Shown: piece by piece, positions 1 to 13,785 of the stretch
How positions within the stretch are numbered: the first letter of the stretch is position 1
Layout: each line of letters starts with the position of its first letter
Assembly: GCF_023856365.1 (NCBI RefSeq)
Contig: NW_026042447.1
Location: 1 to 64,000 of the forward strand
Direction: 5' to 3'
DNA length: 64,000 bases
DNA from: Brienomyrus brachyistius
Taxonomy: Eukaryota; Chordata; Actinopteri; Osteoglossiformes; Mormyridae
Notes under the pieces: generated by a model
Told to the model about the DNA's origin: nothing
Seen by the model: only the letters and a program-made list of their open reading frames with translations
The model's database searches: none
Program-made: the position numbers and the translations under genes

Positions 1-3000
1 CATAGTGTAGAAAAAACGTCAGCTTGGGAGCCAAGGCTGGACTTAACCTACTCCTTCCAGTCCAACTGGAAACTGCCCCATGGCCGAGCGGTCTAAAGCC
101 CTCCTGCGCAGCGAAAATGGCCTTTCAACGTAAGGGGTGTTCTGTTCTCCGAAGTAAGGCGTGGGTTCGAATCCACTTCCGACAAAAGTTCTTCAATCGC
201 TACAGCAGAAATTTGAGCCACTGATCGGCCTTTAATTGCTTTGTTTATTTTTTGCGTTTCAGGCAAAACTACATAACACTTAATGACACTACGGGCATTG
301 TAAATGGAGAACGAAATTATAGTTATACCGAATCTCCTACACACAATACCAAGGTTACCAACTTTGCTCAGCTGACCGAGTGAGACCGTTCAATTCCCGT
401 AAGATTTCTTTGCGCCAGCCTGAGAGTATGACAAACACGTCACACCAGATGCATGAGAGATGGAAACCTGGGATATTCAGTCGAATCAGATCAAATATGA
501 TGCTAAGTTAGTACTAAGTTAAAATATGTTCCGGACTTGTAACATGCACCCATGATTTTGGAACAGTCAGCAGGCTGTCTCTGGCCACGCCCCCTACACT
601 CCGGTCCGGCCCCTGGCTTTTCCTGAATTCTGATTTCTTTACATAAACATTGACTTCATTGATATTGTTATTGATTTATCGACAGACCATCATACGTTTT
701 AGACGTTATAATAACAACACTCTATTGATCCCCAAAGAGGAGAAATTCTCTCCTTGCCTGCCCCCTCTTACTGTCCAAGATACACAAGCACATATGTAGA
801 AAAACGTCAGCTTGGGAGCCAAGGCTGGACTTAACCTACTCCTTCCAGTCCAACTGGAAACTGCCCCATGGGCCGAGCGGTCTAAAGCCTCCTGCGCAGC
901 GAAAATGGCCTCTTTCAAAGTAAGGGGTTGTTCTGTTCTCCGAAGTAAAGGCGTGGGTTCGAATCCAACTGCCGACAAAAGTTCTTCAATCGCTACAGCA
1001 GAATTGAGCCACTGATCGGCTTTTAATTGCTTTGTTGTTATTTTTGCGTTTCATGGCAAAACTACATAACACTTAAAGACACTACGGGCATGTAAATGGA
1101 GAACGAAATTATAGTTATACCGAATCTCCTACACACAATACCAAGGTACCAACTTTGCTCAGCTGACCGGAGTGAGACGTTCAATTCCCGTAAGATTTCT
1201 TTGCGCCAGCCTGAGAGTATGACAAACACGTCACACCAGATGCATGAGAGATGGAAACCTGGGATATTCAGTCGAATCAGAGATCAAATATGATGCTAAG
1301 TTAGTACTAAGTTAAAATATGTTCCGGACTTGTAACATGCACCCATGATTTGGAACAGTCAGCAGGCTGTCTCTGGCCACGCCCCCTACACTCCGGTCCG
1401 GCCCCTGGCTTTTCCTGAATTCTGATTTCTTTACATAAACATTGACTTCATGATATTGTTATAGTGATTTATCGACAGACATCATACGTTTTAGACGTTA
1501 TAATAACAACACTCTATTGATCCCCAAAGAGAGAAATTCTCTCCTTGCCTGCCCCCTCTTACTGTCCATGATACACAAGCACATATGTAGAAAAAACGTC
1601 AGCTTGGGAGCCAAGGCTGGACTTAACCTACTCCTTCCAGTCCAACTGGAAACTGCCCCATGGCCGAGCGGTCTAAAGCCTCCTGCGCAGCGAAAATGGC
1701 CTTTCAAAGTAAGGGGTGTTCTGTTCTCCGAAGTAAGGCGTGGGTTCGAATCCAACTTCCGACATAAGTTCTTCAATCGCTACAGCAGAATTTGAGCCAC
1801 TGATCGGCTTTAATTGCTTTGTTTTATTTTTGCGTTTCAGGCAAAACTACATAACACTTAAAGACACTACGGGCATGTAAAATGGAGAACGAAATTATAG
1901 TTATACCGAATCTCCTACACACAATACCAAGGTTACCACTTTGCTCAGCTGACCGGAGTGAGACGTTCAATTCCCGTAAGATTTCTTTGCGCCAGCCCTG
2001 AGAGTATGACTAACACGTCACACCAGATGCATGAGAGATGGAAACCTGGGATATTCAGTCGAATCAGATCAAATATGATGCTAAGTTAGTACTAAGTTAA
2101 AATATGTTCCGGACTTGTAACATGCACCCATGATTTGGGAACAGTCAGCAGGCTGTCTCTGGCCACGCCCCCTACACTCCGGTCCGGCCCCTGGCTTTTC
2201 CTGAATTCTGATTTCTTTACATAAACATTGACTTCATTGATATTGTTATTGATTTATCGACAGACCATCATACGTTTTAGACGTTATAATAACAACACTC
2301 TATTGATCCCCAAAGAGAGAAATTCTCTCCTTGCCTGCCCCCTCTTACTGTCCATGATACACAAGCACATATGTAGAAAAACGTCAGCTTGGGAGCCAAG
2401 GCTGGACTTAACCTACTCCTTCCAGTCCAACTGGAAACTGCCCCATGGCCGAGCGGTCTAAAGCCTCCTGCGCAGCGAAAATGGCCTTTCAAAGTAAGGG
2501 GTGTTCTGTTCTCCGAAGTAAGGCGTGGGTTCGAATCCAACTTCCGACAAAAGTTCTTCAATCGCTACAGCAGAATTTGAGCCACTGATCGGCTTTAATT
2601 GCTTTGTTTTATTTTTGCGTTTCAGGCAAAACTACATAACACTTAAAGACACTACGGGCATGTAAATGGAGAACGAAATTATAGTTATACCGAATCTCCT
2701 ACACACAATACCAAGGTTACCAACTTTGCTCAGCTGACCGGAGTGAGACGTTCAATTCCCGTAAGATTTCTTTGCGCCAGCCTGAGAGTATGACAAACAC
2801 GTCACACCAGATGCATGAGAGATGGAAACCTGGGATATTCAGTCGAATCAGATCAAATATGATGCTAAGTTAGTACTAAGTTAAAATATGTTCCGGACTT
2901 GTAACATGCACCCTGATTTGGAACAGTCAGCAGGCTGTCTCTGGCCACGCCCCCTACACTCCGGTCCGGCCCCTGGCTTTTCCTGAATTCTGATTTCTTT

Positions 3001-6000
3001 ACATAAACATTGACTTCATTGATATTGTTATTGATTTATCGACAGACCATCATACGTTTTAGACGTTATAATAACAACACTCTATTGATCCCCAAAGAGA
3101 GAAATTCTCTCCTTGCCTGCCCCCTCTTACTGTCCATGATACACAAGCACATATGTAGAAAAACGTCAGCTTGGGAGCCAAGGCTGGACTTAACCTACTC
3201 CTTCCAGTCCAACTGGAAACTGCCCCATGGCCGAGCGGTCTAAAGCCTCCTGCGCAGCGAAAATGGCCTTTCAACGTAAGGGGTGTTCTGTTCTCCGAAG
3301 TAAGGCGTGGGTTCGAATCCAACTTCCGACAAAAGTTCTTCAATCGCTACAGCAGAATTTGAGCCACTGATCGGCTTTAATTGCTTTGTTTTATTTTTGC
3401 GTTTCAGGCAAAACTACATAACACTTAAAGACACTACGGGCATGTAAATGGAGAACGAAATTATAGTTATACCGAATCTCCTACACACAATACCAAGGTT
3501 ACCAACTTTGCTCAGCTGACCGGAGTGAGACGTTCAATTCCCGTAAGATTTCTTTGCGCCAGCCTGAGAGTATGACAAACACGTCACACCAGATGCATGA
3601 GAGATGGAAACCTGGGATATTCAGTCGAATCAGATCAAATATGATGCTAAGTTAGTACTAAGTTAAAATATGTTCCGGACTTGTAACATGCACCCATGAT
3701 TTGGAACAGTCAGCAGGCTGTCTCTGGCCACGCCCCCTACACTCCGGTCCGGCCCCTGGCTTTTCCTGAATTCTGATTTCTTTACATAAACATTGACTTC
3801 ATTGATATTGTTATTGATTTATCGACAGACCATCATACGTTTTAGACGTTATAATAACAACACTCTATTGATCCCCAAAGAGAGAAATTCTCTCCTTGCC
3901 TGCCCCCTCTTACTGTCCATGATACACAAGCACATATGTAGAAAAACGTCAGCTTGGGAGCCAAGGCTGGACTTAACCTACTCCTTCCAGTCCAACTGGA
4001 AACTGCCCCATGGCCGAGCGGTCTAAAGCCTCCTGCGCAGCGAAAATGGCCTTTCAAAGTAAGGGGTGTTCTGTTCTCCGAAGTAAGGCGTGGGTTCGAA
4101 TCCAACTTCCGACAAAAGTTCTTCAATCGCTACAGCAGAATTTGAGCCACTGATCGGCTTTAATTGCTTTGTTTTATTTTTGCGTTTCAGGCAAAACTAC
4201 ATAACACTTAAAGACACTACGGGCATGTAAATGGAGAACGAAATTATAGTTATACCGAATCTCCTACACACAATACCAAGGTTACCAACTTTGCTCAGCT
4301 GACCGGAGTGAGACGTTCAATTCCCGTAAGATTTCTTTGCGCCAGCCTGAGAGTATGACAAACACGTCACACCAGATGCATGAGAGATGGAAACCTGGGA
4401 TATTCAGTCGAATCAGATCAAATATGATGCTAAGTTAGTACTAAGTTAAAATATGTTCCGGACTTGTAACATGCACCCATGATTTGGAACAGTCAGCAGG
4501 CTGTCTCTGGCCACGCCCCCTACACTCCGGTCCGGCCCCTGGCTTTTCCTGAATTCTGATTTCTTTACATAAACATTGACTTCATTGATATTGTTATTGA
4601 TTTATCGACAGACCATCATACGTTTTAGACGTTATAATAACAACACTCTATTGATCCCCAAAGAGAGAAATTCTCTCCTTGCCTGCCCCCTCTTACTGTC
4701 CATGATACACAAGCACATATGTAGAAAAACGTCAGCTTGGGAGCCAAGGCTGGACTTAACCTACTCCTTCCAGTCCAACTGGAAACTGCCCCATGGCCGA
4801 GCGGTCTAAAGCCTCCTGCGCAGCGAAAATGGCCTTTCAAAGTAAGGGGTGTTCTGTTCTCCGAAGTAAGGCGTGGGTTCGAATCCAACTTCCGACAAAA
4901 GTTCTTCAATCGCTACAGCAGAATTTGAGCCACTGATCGGCTTTAATTGCTTTGTTTTATTTTTGCGTTTCAGGCAAAACTACATAACACTTAAAGACAC
5001 TACGGGCATGTAAATGGAGAACGAAATTATAGTTATACCGAATCTCCTACACACAATACCAAGGTTACCAACTTTGCTCAGCTGACCGGAGTGAGACGTT
5101 CAATTCCCGTAAGATTTCTTTGCGCCAGCCTGAGAGTATGACAAACACGTCACACCAGATGCATGAGAGATGGAAACCTGGGATATTCAGTCGAATCAGA
5201 TCAAATATGATGCTAAGTTAGTACTAAGTTAAAATATGTTCCGGACTTGTAACATGCACCCATGATTTGGAACAGTCAGCAGGCTGTCTCTGGCCACGCC
5301 CCCTACACTCCGGTCCGGCCCCTGGCTTTTCCTGAATTCTGATTTCTTTACATAAACATTGACTTCATTGATATTGTTATTGATTTATCGACAGACCATC
5401 ATACGTTTTAGACGTTATAATAACAACACTCTATTGATCCCCAAAGAGAGAAATTCTCTCCTTGCCTGCCCCCTCTTACTGTCCATGATACACAAGCACA
5501 TATGTAGAAAAACGTCAGCTTGGGAGCCAAGGCTGGACTTAACCTACTCCTTCCAGTCCAACTGGAAACTGCCCCATGGCCGAGCGGTCTAAAGCCTCCT
5601 GCGCAGCGAAAATGGCCTTTCAAAGTAAGGGGTGTTCTGTTCTCCGAAGTAAGGCGTGGGTTCGAATCCAACTTCCGACAAAAGTTCTTCAATCGCTACA
5701 GCAGAATTTGAGCCACTGATCGGCTTTAATTGCTTTGTTTTATTTTTGCGTTTCAGGCAAAACTACATAACACTTAAAGACACTACGGGCATGTAAATGG
5801 AGAACGAAATTATAGTTATACCGAATCTCCTACACACAATACCAAGGTTACCAACTTTGCTCAGCTGACCGGAGTGAGACGTTCAATTCCCGTAAGATTT
5901 CTTTGCGCCAGCCTGAGAGTATGACAAACACGTCACACCAGATGCATGAGAGATGGAAACCTGGGATATTCAGTCGAATCAGATCAAATATGATGCTAAG

Positions 6001-9000
6001 TTAGTACTAAGTTAAAATATGTTCCGGACTTGTAACATGCACCCATGATTTGGAACAGTCAGCAGGCTGTCTCTGGCCACGCCCCCTACACTCCGGTCCG
6101 GCCCCTGGCTTTTCCTGAATTCTGATTTCTTTACATAAACATTGACTTCATTGATATTGTTATTGATTTATCGACAGACCATCATACGTTTTAGACGTTA
6201 TAATAACAACACTCTATTGATCCCCAAAGAGAGAAATTCTCTCCTTGCCTGCCCCCTCTTACTGTCCATGATACACAAGCACATATGTAGAAAAACGTCA
6301 GCTTGGGAGCCAAGGCTGGACTTAACCTACTCCTTCCAGTCCAACTGGAAACTGCCCCATGGCCGAGCGGTCTAAAGCCTCCTGCGCAGCGAAAATGGCC
6401 TTTCAAAGTAAGGGGTGTTCTGTTCTCCGAAGTAAGGCGTGGGTTCGAATCCAACTTCCGACAAAAGTTCTTCAATCGCTACAGCAGAATTTGAGCCACT
6501 GATCGGCTTTAATTGCTTTGTTTTATTTTTGCGTTTCAGGCAAAACTACATAACACTTAAAGACACTACGGGCATGTAAATGGAGAACGAAATTATAGTT
6601 ATACCGAATCTCCTACACACAATACCAAGGTTACCAACTTTGCTCAGCTGACCGGAGTGAGACGTTCAATTCCCGTAAGATTTCTTTGCGCCAGCCTGAG
6701 AGTATGACAAACACGTCACACCAGATGCATGAGAGATGGAAACCTGGGATATTCAGTCGAATCAGATCAAATATGATGCTAAGTTAGTACTAAGTTAAAA
6801 TATGTTCCGGACTTGTAACATGCACCCATGATTTGGAACAGTCAGCAGGCTGTCTCTGGCCACGCCCCCTACACTCCGGTCCGGCCCCTGGCTTTTCCTG
6901 AATTCTGATTTCTTTACATAAACATTGACTTCATTGATATTGTTATTGATTTATCGACAGACCATCATACGTTTTAGACGTTATAATAACAACACTCTAT
7001 TGATCCCCAAAGAGAGAAATTCTCTCCTTGCCTGCCCCCTCTTACTGTCCATGATACACAAGCACATATGTAGAAAAACGTCAGCTTGGGAGCCAAGGCT
7101 GGACTTAACCTACTCCTTCCAGTCCAACTGGAAACTGCCCCATGGCCGAGCGGTCTAAAGCCTCCTGCGCAGCGAAAATGGCCTTTCAAAGTAAGGGGTG
7201 TTCTGTTCTCCGAAGTAAGGCGTGGGTTCGAATCCAACTTCCGACAAAAGTTCTTCAATCGCTACAGCAGAATTTGAGCCACTGATCGGCTTTAATTGCT
7301 TTGTTTTATTTTTGCGTTTCAGGCAAAACTACATAACACTTAAAGACACTACGGGCATGTAAATGGAGAACGAAATTATAGTTATACCGAATCTCCTACA
7401 CACAATACCAAGGTTACCAACTTTGCTCAGCTGACCGGAGTGAGACGTTCAATTCCCGTAAGATTTCTTTGCGCCAGCCTGAGAGTATGACAAACACGTC
7501 ACACCAGATGCATGAGAGATGGAAACCTGGGATATTCAGTCGAATCAGATCAAATATGATGCTAAGTTAGTACTAAGTTAAAATATGTTCCGGACTTGTA
7601 ACATGCACCCATGATTTGGAACAGTCAGCAGGCTGTCTCTGGCCACGCCCCCTACACTCCGGTCCGGCCCCTGGCTTTTCCTGAATTCTGATTTCTTTAC
7701 ATAAACATTGACTTCATTGATATTGTTATTGATTTATCGACAGACCATCATACGTTTTAGACGTTATAATAACAACACTCTATTGATCCCCAAAGAGAGA
7801 AATTCTCTCCTTGCCTGCCCCCTCTTACTGTCCATGATACACAAGCACATATGTAGAAAAACGTCAGCTTGGGAGCCAAGGCTGGACTTAACCTACTCCT
7901 TCCAGTCCAACTGGAAACTGCCCCATGGCCGAGCGGTCTAAAGCCTCCTGCGCAGCGAAAATGGCCTTTCAAAGTAAGGGGTGTTCTGTTCTCCGAAGTA
8001 AGGCGTGGGTTCGAATCCAACTTCCGACAAAAGTTCTTCAATCGCTACAGCAGAATTTGAGCCACTGATCGGCTTTAATTGCTTTGTTTTATTTTTGCGT
8101 TTCAGGCAAAACTACATAACACTTAAAGACACTACGGGCATGTAAATGGAGAACGAAATTATAGTTATACCGAATCTCCTACACACAATACCAAGGTTAC
8201 CAACTTTGCTCAGCTGACCGGAGTGAGACGTTCAATTCCCGTAAGATTTCTTTGCGCCAGCCTGAGAGTATGACAAACACGTCACACCAGATGCATGAGA
8301 GATGGAAACCTGGGATATTCAGTCGAATCAGATCAAATATGATGCTAAGTTAGTACTAAGTTAAAATATGTTCCGGACTTGTAACATGCACCCATGATTT
8401 GGAACAGTCAGCAGGCTGTCTCTGGCCACGCCCCCTACACTCCGGTCCGGCCCCTGGCTTTTCCTGAATTCTGATTTCTTTACATAAACATTGACTTCAT
8501 TGATATTGTTATTGATTTATCGACAGACCATCATACGTTTTAGACGTTATAATAACAACACTCTATTGATCCCCAAAGAGAGAAATTCTCTCCTTGCCTG
8601 CCCCCTCTTACTGTCCATGATACACAAGCACATATGTAGAAAAACGTCAGCTTGGGAGCCAAGGCTGGACTTAACCTACTCCTTCCAGTCCAACTGGAAA
8701 CTGCCCCATGGCCGAGCGGTCTAAAGCCTCCTGCGCAGCGAAAATGGCCTTTCAACGTAAGGGGTGTTCTGTTCTCCGAAGTAAGGCGTGGGTTCGAATC
8801 CAACTTCCGACAAAAGTTCTTCAATCGCTACAGCAGAATTTGAGCCACTGATCGGCTTTAATTGCTTTGTTTTATTTTTGCGTTTCAGGCAAAACTACAT
8901 AACACTTAAAGACACTACGGGCATGTAAATGGAGAACGAAATTATAGTTATACCGAATCTCCTACACACAATACCAAGGTTACCAACTTTGCTCAGCTGA

Positions 9001-12000
9001 CCGGAGTGAGACGTTCAATTCCCGTAAGATTTCTTTGCGCCAGCCTGAGAGTATGACAAACACGTCACACCAGATGCATGAGAGATGGAAACCTGGGATA
9101 TTCAGTCGAATCAGATCAAATATGATGCTAAGTTAGTACTAAGTTAAAATATGTTCCGGACTTGTAACATGCACCCATGATTTGGAACAGTCAGCAGGCT
9201 GTCTCTGGCCACGCCCCCTACACTCCGGTCCGGCCCCTGGCTTTTCCTGAATTCTGATTTCTTTACATAAACATTGACTTCATTGATATTGTTATTGATT
9301 TATCGACAGACCATCATACGTTTTAGACGTTATAATAACAACACTCTATTGATCCCCAAAGAGAGAAATTCTCTCCTTGCCTGCCCCCTCTTACTGTCCA
9401 TGATACACAAGCACATATGTAGAAAAACGTCAGCTTGGGAGCCAAGGCTGGACTTAACCTACTCCTTCCAGTCCAACTGGAAACTGCCCCATGGCCGAGC
9501 GGTCTAAAGCCTCCTGCGCAGCGAAAATGGCCTTTCAAAGTAAGGGGTGTTCTGTTCTCCGAAGTAAGGCGTGGGTTCGAATCCAACTTCCGACAAAAGT
9601 TCTTCAATCGCTACAGCAGAATTTGAGCCACTGATCGGCTTTAATTGCTTTGTTTTATTTTTGCGTTTCAGGCAAAACTACATAACACTTAAAGACACTA
9701 CGGGCATGTAAATGGAGAACGAAATTATAGTTATACCGAATCTCCTACACACAATACCAAGGTTACCAACTTTGCTCAGCTGACCGGAGTGAGACGTTCA
9801 ATTCCCGTAAGATTTCTTTGCGCCAGCCTGAGAGTATGACAAACACGTCACACCAGATGCATGAGAGATGGAAACCTGGGATATTCAGTCGAATCAGATC
9901 AAATATGATGCTAAGTTAGTACTAAGTTAAAATATGTTCCGGACTTGTAACATGCACCCATGATTTGGAACAGTCAGCAGGCTGTCTCTGGCCACGCCCC
10001 CTACACTCCGGTCCGGCCCCTGGCTTTTCCTGAATTCTGATTTCTTTACATAAACATTGACTTCATTGATATTGTTATTGATTTATCGACAGACCATCAT
10101 ACGTTTTAGACGTTATAATAACAACACTCTATTGATCCCCAAAGAGAGAAATTCTCTCCTTGCCTGCCCCCTCTTACTGTCCATGATACACAAGCACATA
10201 TGTAGAAAAACGTCAGCTTGGGAGCCAAGGCTGGACTTAACCTACTCCTTCCAGTCCAACTGGAAACTGCCCCATGGCCGAGCGGTCTAAAGCCTCCTGC
10301 GCAGCGAAAATGGCCTTTCAAAGTAAGGGGTGTTCTGTTCTCCGAAGTAAGGCGTGGGTTCGAATCCAACTTCCGACAAAAGTTCTTCAATCGCTACAGC
10401 AGAATTTGAGCCACTGATCGGCTTTAATTGCTTTGTTTTATTTTTGCGTTTCAGGCAAAACTACATAACACTTAAAGACACTACGGGCATGTAAATGGAG
10501 AACGAAATTATAGTTATACCGAATCTCCTACACACAATACCAAGGTTACCAACTTTGCTCAGCTGACCGGAGTGAGACGTTCAATTCCCGTAAGATTTCT
10601 TTGCGCCAGCCTGAGAGTATGACAAACACGTCACACCAGATGCATGAGAGATGGAAACCTGGGATATTCAGTCGAATCAGATCAAATATGATGCTAAGTT
10701 AGTACTAAGTTAAAATATGTTCCGGACTTGTAACATGCACCCATGATTTGGAACAGTCAGCAGGCTGTCTCTGGCCACGCCCCCTACACTCCGGTCCGGC
10801 CCCTGGCTTTTCCTGAATTCTGATTTCTTTAGATAAACATTGACTTCATTGATATTGTTATTGATTTATCGACAGACCATCATACGTTTTAGACGTTATA
10901 ATAACAACACTCTATTGATCCCCAAAGAGAGAAATTCTCTCCTTGCCTGCCCCCTCTTACTGTCCATGATACACAAGCACATATGTAGAAAAACGTCAGC
11001 TTGGGAGCCAAGGCTGGACTTAACCTACTCCTTCCAGTCCAACTGGAAACTGCCCCATGGCCGAGCGGTCTAAAGCCTCCTGCGCAGCGAAAATGGCCTT
11101 TCAAAGTAAGGGGTGTTCTGTTCTCCGAAGTAAGGCGTGGGTTCGAATCCAACTTCCGACAAAAGTTCTTCAATCGCTACAGCAGAATTTGAGCCACTGA
11201 TCGGCTTTAATTGCTTTGTTTTATTTTTGCGTTTCAGGCAAAACTACATAACACTTAAAGACACTACGGGCATGTAAATGGAGAACGAAATTATAGTTAT
11301 ACCGAATCTCCTACACACAATACCAAGGTTACCAACTTTGCTCAGCTGACCGGAGTGAGACGTTCAATTCCCGTAAGATTTCTTTGCGCCAGCCTGAGAG
11401 TATGACAAACACGTCACACCAGATGCATGAGAGATGGAAACCTGGGATATTCAGTCGAATCAGATCAAATATGATGCTAAGTTAGTACTAAGTTAAAATA
11501 TGTTCCGGACTTGTAACATGCACCCATGATTTGGAACAGTCAGCAGGCTGTCTCTGGCCACGCCCCCTACACTCCGGTCCGGCCCCTGGCTTTTCCTGAA
11601 TTCTGATTTCTTTACATAAACATTGACTTCATTGATATTGTTATTGATTTATCGACAGACCATCATACGTTTTAGACGTTATAATAACAACACTCTATTG
11701 ATCCCCAAAGAGAGAAATTCTCTCCTTGCCTGCCCCCTCTTACTGTCCATGATACACAAGCACATATGTAGAAAAACGTCAGCTTGGGAGCCAAGGCTGG
11801 ACTTAACCTACTCCTTCCAGTCCAACTGGAAACTGCCCCATGGCCGAGCGGTCTAAAGCCTCCTGCGCAGCGAAAATGGCCTTTCAAAGTAAGGGGTGTT
11901 CTGTTCTCCGAAGTAAGGCGTGGGTTCGAATCCAACTTCCGACAAAAGTTCTTCAATCGCTACAGCAGAATTTGAGCCACTGATCGGCTTTAATTGCTTT

Positions 12001-13111
12001 GTTTTATTTTTGCGTTTCAGGCAAAACTACATAACACTTAAAGACACTACGGGCATGTAAATGGAGAACGAAATTATAGTTATACCGAATCTCCTACACA
12101 CAATACCAAGGTTACCAACTTTGCTCAGCTGACCGGAGTGAGACGTTCAATTCCCGTAAGATTTCTTTGCGCCAGCCTGAGAGTATGACAAACACGTCAC
12201 ACCAGATGCATGAGAGATGGAAACCTGGGATATTCAGTCGAATCAGATCAAATATGATGCTAAGTTAGTACTAAGTTAAAATATGTTCCGGACTTGTAAC
12301 ATGCACCCATGATTTGGAACAGTCAGCAGGCTGTCTCTGGCCACGCCCCCTACACTCCGGTCCGGCCCCTGGCTTTTCCTGAATTCTGATTTCTTTACAT
12401 AAACATTGACTTCATTGATATTGTTATTGATTTATCGACAGACCATCATACGTTTTAGACGTTATAATAACAACACTCTATTGATCCCCAAAGAGAGAAA
12501 TTCTCTCCTTGCCTGCCCCCTCTTACTGTCCATGATACACAAGCACATATGTAGAAAAACGTCAGCTTGGGAGCCAAGGCTGGACTTAACCTACTCCTTC
12601 CAGTCCAACTGGAAACTGCCCCATGGCCGAGCGGTCTAAAGCCTCCTGCGCAGCGAAAATGGCCTTTCAACGTAAGGGGTGTTCTGTTCTCCGAAGTAAG
12701 GCGTGGGTTCGAATCCAACTTCCGACAAAAGTTCTTCAATCGCTACAGCAGAATTTGAGCCACTGATCGGCTTTAATTGCTTTGTTTTATTTTTGCGTTT
12801 CAGGCAAAACTACATAACACTTAAAGACACTACGGGCATGTAAATGGAGAACGAAATTATAGTTATACCGAATCTCCTACACACAATACCAAGGTTACCA
12901 ACTTTGCTCAGCTGACCGGAGTGAGACGTTCAATTCCCGTAAGATTTCTTTGCGCCAGCCTGAGAGTCTGAAAACACGTCACACCAGATGCATGAGAGAT
13001 GGAAACCTGGGATATTCAGTCGAATCAGATCAAATATGATGCTAAGTTAGTACTAAGTTAAAATATGTTCCGGACTTGTAACATGCACCCATGATTTGGA
13101 ACAGTCAGCAG
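1..13111. repeat. 783-bp tandem satellite array, about 17 units
   Basis: Direct head-to-tail repetition with a 783-bp period from about 2200 to 13111. The first units (1-2200) have the same sequence but scattered single-base indels, so their periods vary slightly. Units from about 2200 on are almost identical. One recurring variant (caacgtaag instead of caaagtaag) occurs at about 128, 3274, 8755 and 12669. Each unit holds a tRNA-Leu-like module, an 'attgatcccc' segment typical of fish repeats, one GAATTC site and a T-rich stretch. A-box motifs begin at 81, about 869, 1661, 2446, 3228 and then every 783 bp to 12624. The array runs off the left edge, so its full size is unknown. Small ORFs recur in every unit on both strands but show no recognisable protein and are not called as genes. 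Confidence 0.97.
2439..2549 (+). tRNA. tRNA-Leu-like Pol III module (pseudo-tRNA), representative of one per satellite unit
   Basis: The segment contains TGGCCGAGCGG (A-box, 2446-2456) and GGTTCGAATCC (B-box, 2528-2538), 82 bp apart, and ends with a tRNA-like 3' half TTCCGACA. The A-box context and the long A-to-B spacing fit a tRNA-Leu that carries an intron. It is not a credible functional tRNA: the 5' acceptor strand (TGCCCCA) does not pair with the 3' strand (TTCCGAC), and the T-stem has a mismatch (GTGGG against CCAAC). T-runs at 2607-2610 and 2612-2616 could end Pol III transcription and would give an RNA of roughly 170-180 nt. The same module recurs in all units. Origin from a tRNA gene or tRNA-derived SINE is inferred. 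Confidence 0.7.
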
Positions 13112-13785
13112 CATACCTGTCAAGGTTTGGATTTGAAAATAAAGGAAATTTTCCGGCACCCGCCGAGAGCCATCCCACCACCGCAACCAGGCTCCAGTAT
13201 CCCTTACATTTTAAGACAGGTGTACAAGAAATATAAAATAACCATTTGTCATTTACATTTTATTTTCATTGCGCATTTTCTACTAATTTTTCATGTTCAC
13301 TCATGCGGCTCTCTGTCATTCACTAATGACTTGGATTTTTCATGCCGACTGACATCGTTCCTTCCCCGTGGGAGACACTAAAATCGCATTTACAAATCTT
13401 ACAGAACGCGTGACTGTGCCCCATCCTGCTCCTCTTTAGGAAAGTAAATTCGTCGTCCCATTTTCCGATGTATTTACATGACTTCTTTGTTTCTTGGCAG
13501 GGACGCCTTCTCCTTCTACACATCCATCCATCCATCCATCTCTCTCCTTTCTCCTTCCCGCTGTTGGCACTAATCTCGCGATAACTGCCACCCAGGCTAT
13601 GCAGGTGGCAGTTCTCGCGAGGCTACTGACAGTTCAGTTTGGAGAGGCAGAAGAATTTTTAAATATATATATATATATATTATTATACGGGAGATTTACG
13701 GGAAAATACTAATACGGGAGGACGGCGGGAAAGAGAAGTAAAATACGGTAGTTTCCCGGCCAAAACGGGAGACTTGACAGCTATG
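13112..13785. mobile_element. non-autonomous hAT-type transposon, 674 bp
   Basis: The element is flanked by a perfect 8-bp direct repeat GTCAGCAG (13104-13111 and 13786-13793), the target-site duplication length typical of hAT transposons. The ends form an imperfect terminal inverted repeat: CATACCTGTCAAG on the left, and the complement of CTTGACAGCTATG on the right. Removing the element and one duplicate restores a continuous satellite unit, which proves insertion into the array. The right subterminal part has repeated ACGGGA-like motifs and the left part has TTTTCCGG. There is no transposase ORF. It also contains an ATCC microsatellite (about 13521-13540), an AT run (about 13662-13682) and an inverted repeat at 13575-13621. 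Confidence 0.88.
13575..13621. other. 18-bp inverted repeat with TCTCGCGA-type ends
   Basis: The left arm CTCGCGATAACTGCCACC (13575-13592) and right arm (13604-13621) are complementary except for one base, around an 11-nt loop. Each outer end carries TCTCGCG or its complement, close to the TCTCGCGAGA promoter motif known in vertebrates. It lies inside the hAT element. Any role as hairpin or protein-binding site is inference. Confidence 0.6.

Noticed and set aside
2439..2549. Functional tRNA-Leu genes, one per unit
   Set aside because: The acceptor stem does not pair and the T-stem has a mismatch, so a mature tRNA is not credible.
2277..2561. Recurring 94-, 77- and 63-codon ORFs in every satellite unit
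   Set aside because: They recur only because the unit recurs, overlap each other on both strands, and part of their sequence (LDSNPRL) is simply the antisense translation of the tRNA B-box. No protein family is recognisable.
1..13111. CRISPR-like regular repeats
   Set aside because: The repeat is 783 bp with no short repeat-spacer structure and sits in animal DNA.
13494..13712. 72-codon ORF in the hAT element
   Set aside because: It consists of microsatellite and low-complexity sequence and has no transposase similarity.
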